A stretch of 64,000 bases of DNA from Roseivirga pacifica (GTDB lineage: Bacteria; Bacteroidota; Bacteroidia; Cytophagales; Cyclobacteriaceae). The DNA is taken from assembly GCF_900111145.1 (NCBI RefSeq), contig NZ_FOIR01000004.1, forward strand, positions 248,001 through 312,000, written 5' to 3'. The notes under the pieces were generated by a model, which was not told the DNA's origin, made no database searches, and saw only the letters and a program-made list of their open reading frames with translations. Shown here one piece after another: positions 61,874 to 64,000 of this stretch (positions are counted from its first letter, which is position 1; every line of letters begins with the position of its first letter). The translations under genes and the position numbers were made by a program.

Positions 61874-64000
61874 ATGCCGCTAACCCGACTGTTTATTACT
61901 CTGTTTTTTTGCTGCTTTTCGCTTTCAGTTAGTGCATTTCAGCTAGTACCTTATGAGGTAAACGGAAGGCTCGGCTTAATTGACACCGCAAAAGTAGATA
62001 CAATTTTCACTGCCCAATTCGAGGCATTTGGCTGGAGCGACCAAGCCTTTGACCCTAACGCTCAGATTTTTGGCGCACAACTAAACGAAAAATGGGCATT
62101 GGTTAATAACACTGGCAAAAAACTAACCCAGCACCTCTATACCGACCTTTATCCTTGGCAAAACGGCCAGTTAATAGGAAGCACACGTGCCACAAACTCC
62201 GTATGGCTCAACTACGGCACACTTACCACAAAAGGCAAAGTACAAGTACCGTTCGAACACCTCACACTCACTCCTAATGGCGATCAATTAATTGTATCTA
62301 AAAAAATGGATACAGGATTTCGCAAGGGCGTTTTGAACAGCAATGGCAAAAATATCATCCCATTAAACTATGAAGATATTGAAGCCCTAGGTTCTGACAG
62401 GTACTCAGTGAAAGAACCCGATGGGCTTTCGGCACTTTTCGCTAAAGAAGGAGATCAACTTTCAGGTTTTGAATTTGAAGAAATTTCGGCTCATTCAAAC
62501 GAGTTACTTGCCGTAACCTACTACAACAGAAAAGGCATTATCGACAAAAGCGGCAAAGTGGTTATTACCCCAATTTATAAGCAGATTGAGATTAGTGAAA
62601 GCAGCGCCCGTGTTATGGGCTTTAGAAACTGGGAATACTTTAAAATTGGTGAAGGTCAAAAGTCTTTCAACTTTGACCAAATAAGCCAGCTGGCAGCCGA
62701 TGCCTTCGCCATAAGTACAGGAAACAACATTGCAATAATTGACAAAAATGAAAACTACCTGAGCTACTTGGTTGATCATACGGTTGAAGATTCCAACGAC
62801 AAAGGGATTGTAATTAAAAACCGGCAACAGGGTTACTATGGTTTACTCAACTCTAAAGGAAGCTCAGTACTACCTACTAACTTTGATAGCATAAGACTTT
62901 ATCAGCATTTTGCCTTAGCAAAAATCCACAGAAACGATGGACAACACTGGTTCGCTTATGACTTTGAAGGAAACAAAATCAATCAAAATGGTTACTCAGA
63001 ATTTAAACCATTTTCTGAGGGTAAATTCATAGCAAAACGAGGCGAGAAGTTTGGGTTGATCAACACTTTTGGTGAAGAACTTACCACCTTTCAATATGAT
63101 AGCATTTCTGACTTTAATAAAGGATTAGCCATCGTTAAGTCCCGGGGACTTTTTGGCGTAATCAACGAAAATGGCATTTGGGTAATCACCCCTTACAAGG
63201 ATTGGATCCACTTTTATGATGACCTAATTTACTTTCAACAAGGCTCAGAATATGGCATTGCCAATAGAGCGGGTAACACGATTTTTAGGAGCTACGATAA
63301 AATCTCTCCCCTGCCGCAAGGCTTTTATAAAACCGACTCGCAAGGGTACAAAGTATTCGACCTAAATGGCAACCAACTACTTGAGCACAGCTATGACACC
63401 GTAAGACCGCTCAACAAAACCATGTGGCTACTTGAACGAAACGAGCAATTCTACCTTTTTAGGCCAGAGGACAAAGCAGACTTTAAACTACCTGAAGGCA
63501 CACAACAGGTAGCGAATTATTCAGAACAACACATCAAAATCTACAAAGACAACCAATGGGGGTTTGTTGGCGAAATGGGACATTTAAATATTGCCAACCG
63601 CTACGATTCAATTGGTGATTTTTCTGAAGGCCTTTGCCCAGTAAAGCTTATTGGTAATTGGGGAGTCATCAATTTTAGGGAGGAAATTGTTGTGCAACCT
63701 GTGTTCAAACACATTGCACCTTTCCACAATGGAATGGCAACAGTAACCACCCCTAACAGCGAACAAGGACTTATTGATAGCAGCGGAGCCTTTATACTAG
63801 AACCAAAGTACACCCAACTCATTCGCACCACTGAAGGCATAATATTACAAATAGGCAATGCTTTTGGCTTGGCGGATTCCAACGGAAAGTTGATTCGAAT
63901 GCCGCAATATGATAGCATTTCTAAACTTGATAGCGGCTATTTTCAGGTAGAGAAAAATGGAATGTTTGGGGTAATAAGCCTGAAAGGAGAAGATGTGGTA
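61874..64000 (+). CDS. WG-repeat protein, partial at the right edge
   Basis: At least 709 codons, open to the end of the window; its start is the ATG at 61874. The signal peptide ends near residue 21 (VSAFQ). The rest is a run of WG-type repeats, each about 25-30 residues and carrying G-(L/V/I)-(I/L)-(D/N) strands: GRLGLID, KFGLINTF, GLFGVINE, NWGVINF, MFGVISL and others. The family forms a secreted or periplasmic beta structure of unknown role. Conserved pairs like YDSI recur before repeats. Confidence 0.85.
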   Translation, partial: MPLTRLFITLFFCCFSLSVSAFQLVPYEVNGRLGLIDTAKVDTIFTAQFEAFGWSDQAFDPNAQIFGAQLNEKWALVNNTGKKLTQHLYTDLYPWQNGQLIGSTRATNSVWLNYGTLTTKGKVQVPFEHLTLTPNGDQLIVSKKMDTGFRKGVLNSNGKNIIPLNYEDIEALGSDRYSVKEPDGLSALFAKEGDQLSGFEFEEISAHSNELLAVTYYNRKGIIDKSGKVVITPIYKQIEISESSARVMGFRNWEYFKIGEGQKSFNFDQISQLAADAFAISTGNNIAIIDKNENYLSYLVDHTVEDSNDKGIVIKNRQQGYYGLLNSKGSSVLPTNFDSIRLYQHFALAKIHRNDGQHWFAYDFEGNKINQNGYSEFKPFSEGKFIAKRGEKFGLINTFGEELTTFQYDSISDFNKGLAIVKSRGLFGVINENGIWVITPYKDWIHFYDDLIYFQQGSEYGIANRAGNTIFRSYDKISPLPQGFYKTDSQGYKVFDLNGNQLLEHSYDTVRPLNKTMWLLERNEQFYLFRPEDKADFKLPEGTQQVANYSEQHIKIYKDNQWGFVGEMGHLNIANRYDSIGDFSEGLCPVKLIGNWGVINFREEIVVQPVFKHIAPFHNGMATVTTPNSEQGLIDSSGAFILEPKYTQLIRTTEGIILQIGNAFGLADSNGKLIRMPQYDSISKLDSGYFQVEKNGMFGVISLKGEDVV

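Overview
The window looks like the chromosome of a member of the Bacteroidota, most likely an aerobic, probably marine member of the Cytophagales. The evidence is the type IX secretion gene porT beside ubiE and engB, a protein with a C-terminal type IX sorting domain, a SusC/TonB-like outer-membrane receptor of the beta-barrel-3 type, two LytS/LytTR sensor-regulator pairs, DUF5606 and DUF6588 proteins, Kdo transferase for LPS, and promoters of the TTTG-N18/19-TAnnTTTG kind. Coding is dense, with many ATGA and TAATG stop/start overlaps. Genus-level assignment is not possible from the sequence alone.

Layout. 1-6.3 kb: the end of a LytTR regulator and its kinase, a lipoprotein, a HAD phosphatase, a polyprenol-phosphate mannosyltransferase, a LolC/E-like permease and a NamZ-type exo-muramidase. 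6.4-7.9 kb: fmt-folA. 7.9-8.4 kb: a gene-free block of hairpin repeats. 8.4-18.1 kb: a ten-gene phenylacetate (paa) operon with a TetR regulator and two palindromes at the first promoter. 18.3-22.7 kb: a TonB-type receptor divergent from a second LytS/LytTR pair. 22.7-24.9 kb: a TetR-controlled group (AhpD-like, membrane protein, DUF1348) with three matching operators. 25-26.3 kb: tRNA-Glu and gap. 26.5-43.6 kb: mostly housekeeping (M1 aminopeptidase, SDR, porT, ubiE, slyD, engB, fbp, aspartokinase, LMW-PTP, waaA, rsgA, dps, oxyR), interrupted near 34 kb by another repeat block. 43.7-47.8 kb: a 42-residue peptide gene behind a hairpin, a large MacB/FtsX-type permease and an unrecognised membrane protein. 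47.9-52.1 kb: an arsenosugar-biosynthesis operon (arsM, arsS, peroxidase-like, DUF2064 glycosyltransferase) with an AraC regulator upstream. 52.1-53 kb: a hairpin-rich gap with tRNA-Arg and a copy of its 3' end. 53-64 kb: an outer-membrane protein, a PAP2-like protein, rpoN, asnS, a tiny sorting-domain protein, nnr, a helix-hairpin-helix protein, hemA and a WG-repeat protein that runs off the right edge.

How it works together. The paa genes encode ring activation by epoxidation (paaABCDE), isomerisation (paaG), ring opening and aldehyde oxidation (paaZ) and thiolysis (paaJ), with paaY as a probable salvage thioesterase; the CoA ligase and the 3-hydroxyacyl-CoA dehydrogenase are not in the window. 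The ars genes encode arsenite methylation followed by radical-SAM transfer of a ribosyl or adenosyl-derived group and probable sugar modification. These two operons are the main accessory metabolism. The least explained items are the dispersed hairpin repeats, the hairpin that covers the start codon of the 42-residue peptide, and the 137-bp segment flanked by tRNA-Arg 3' ends.
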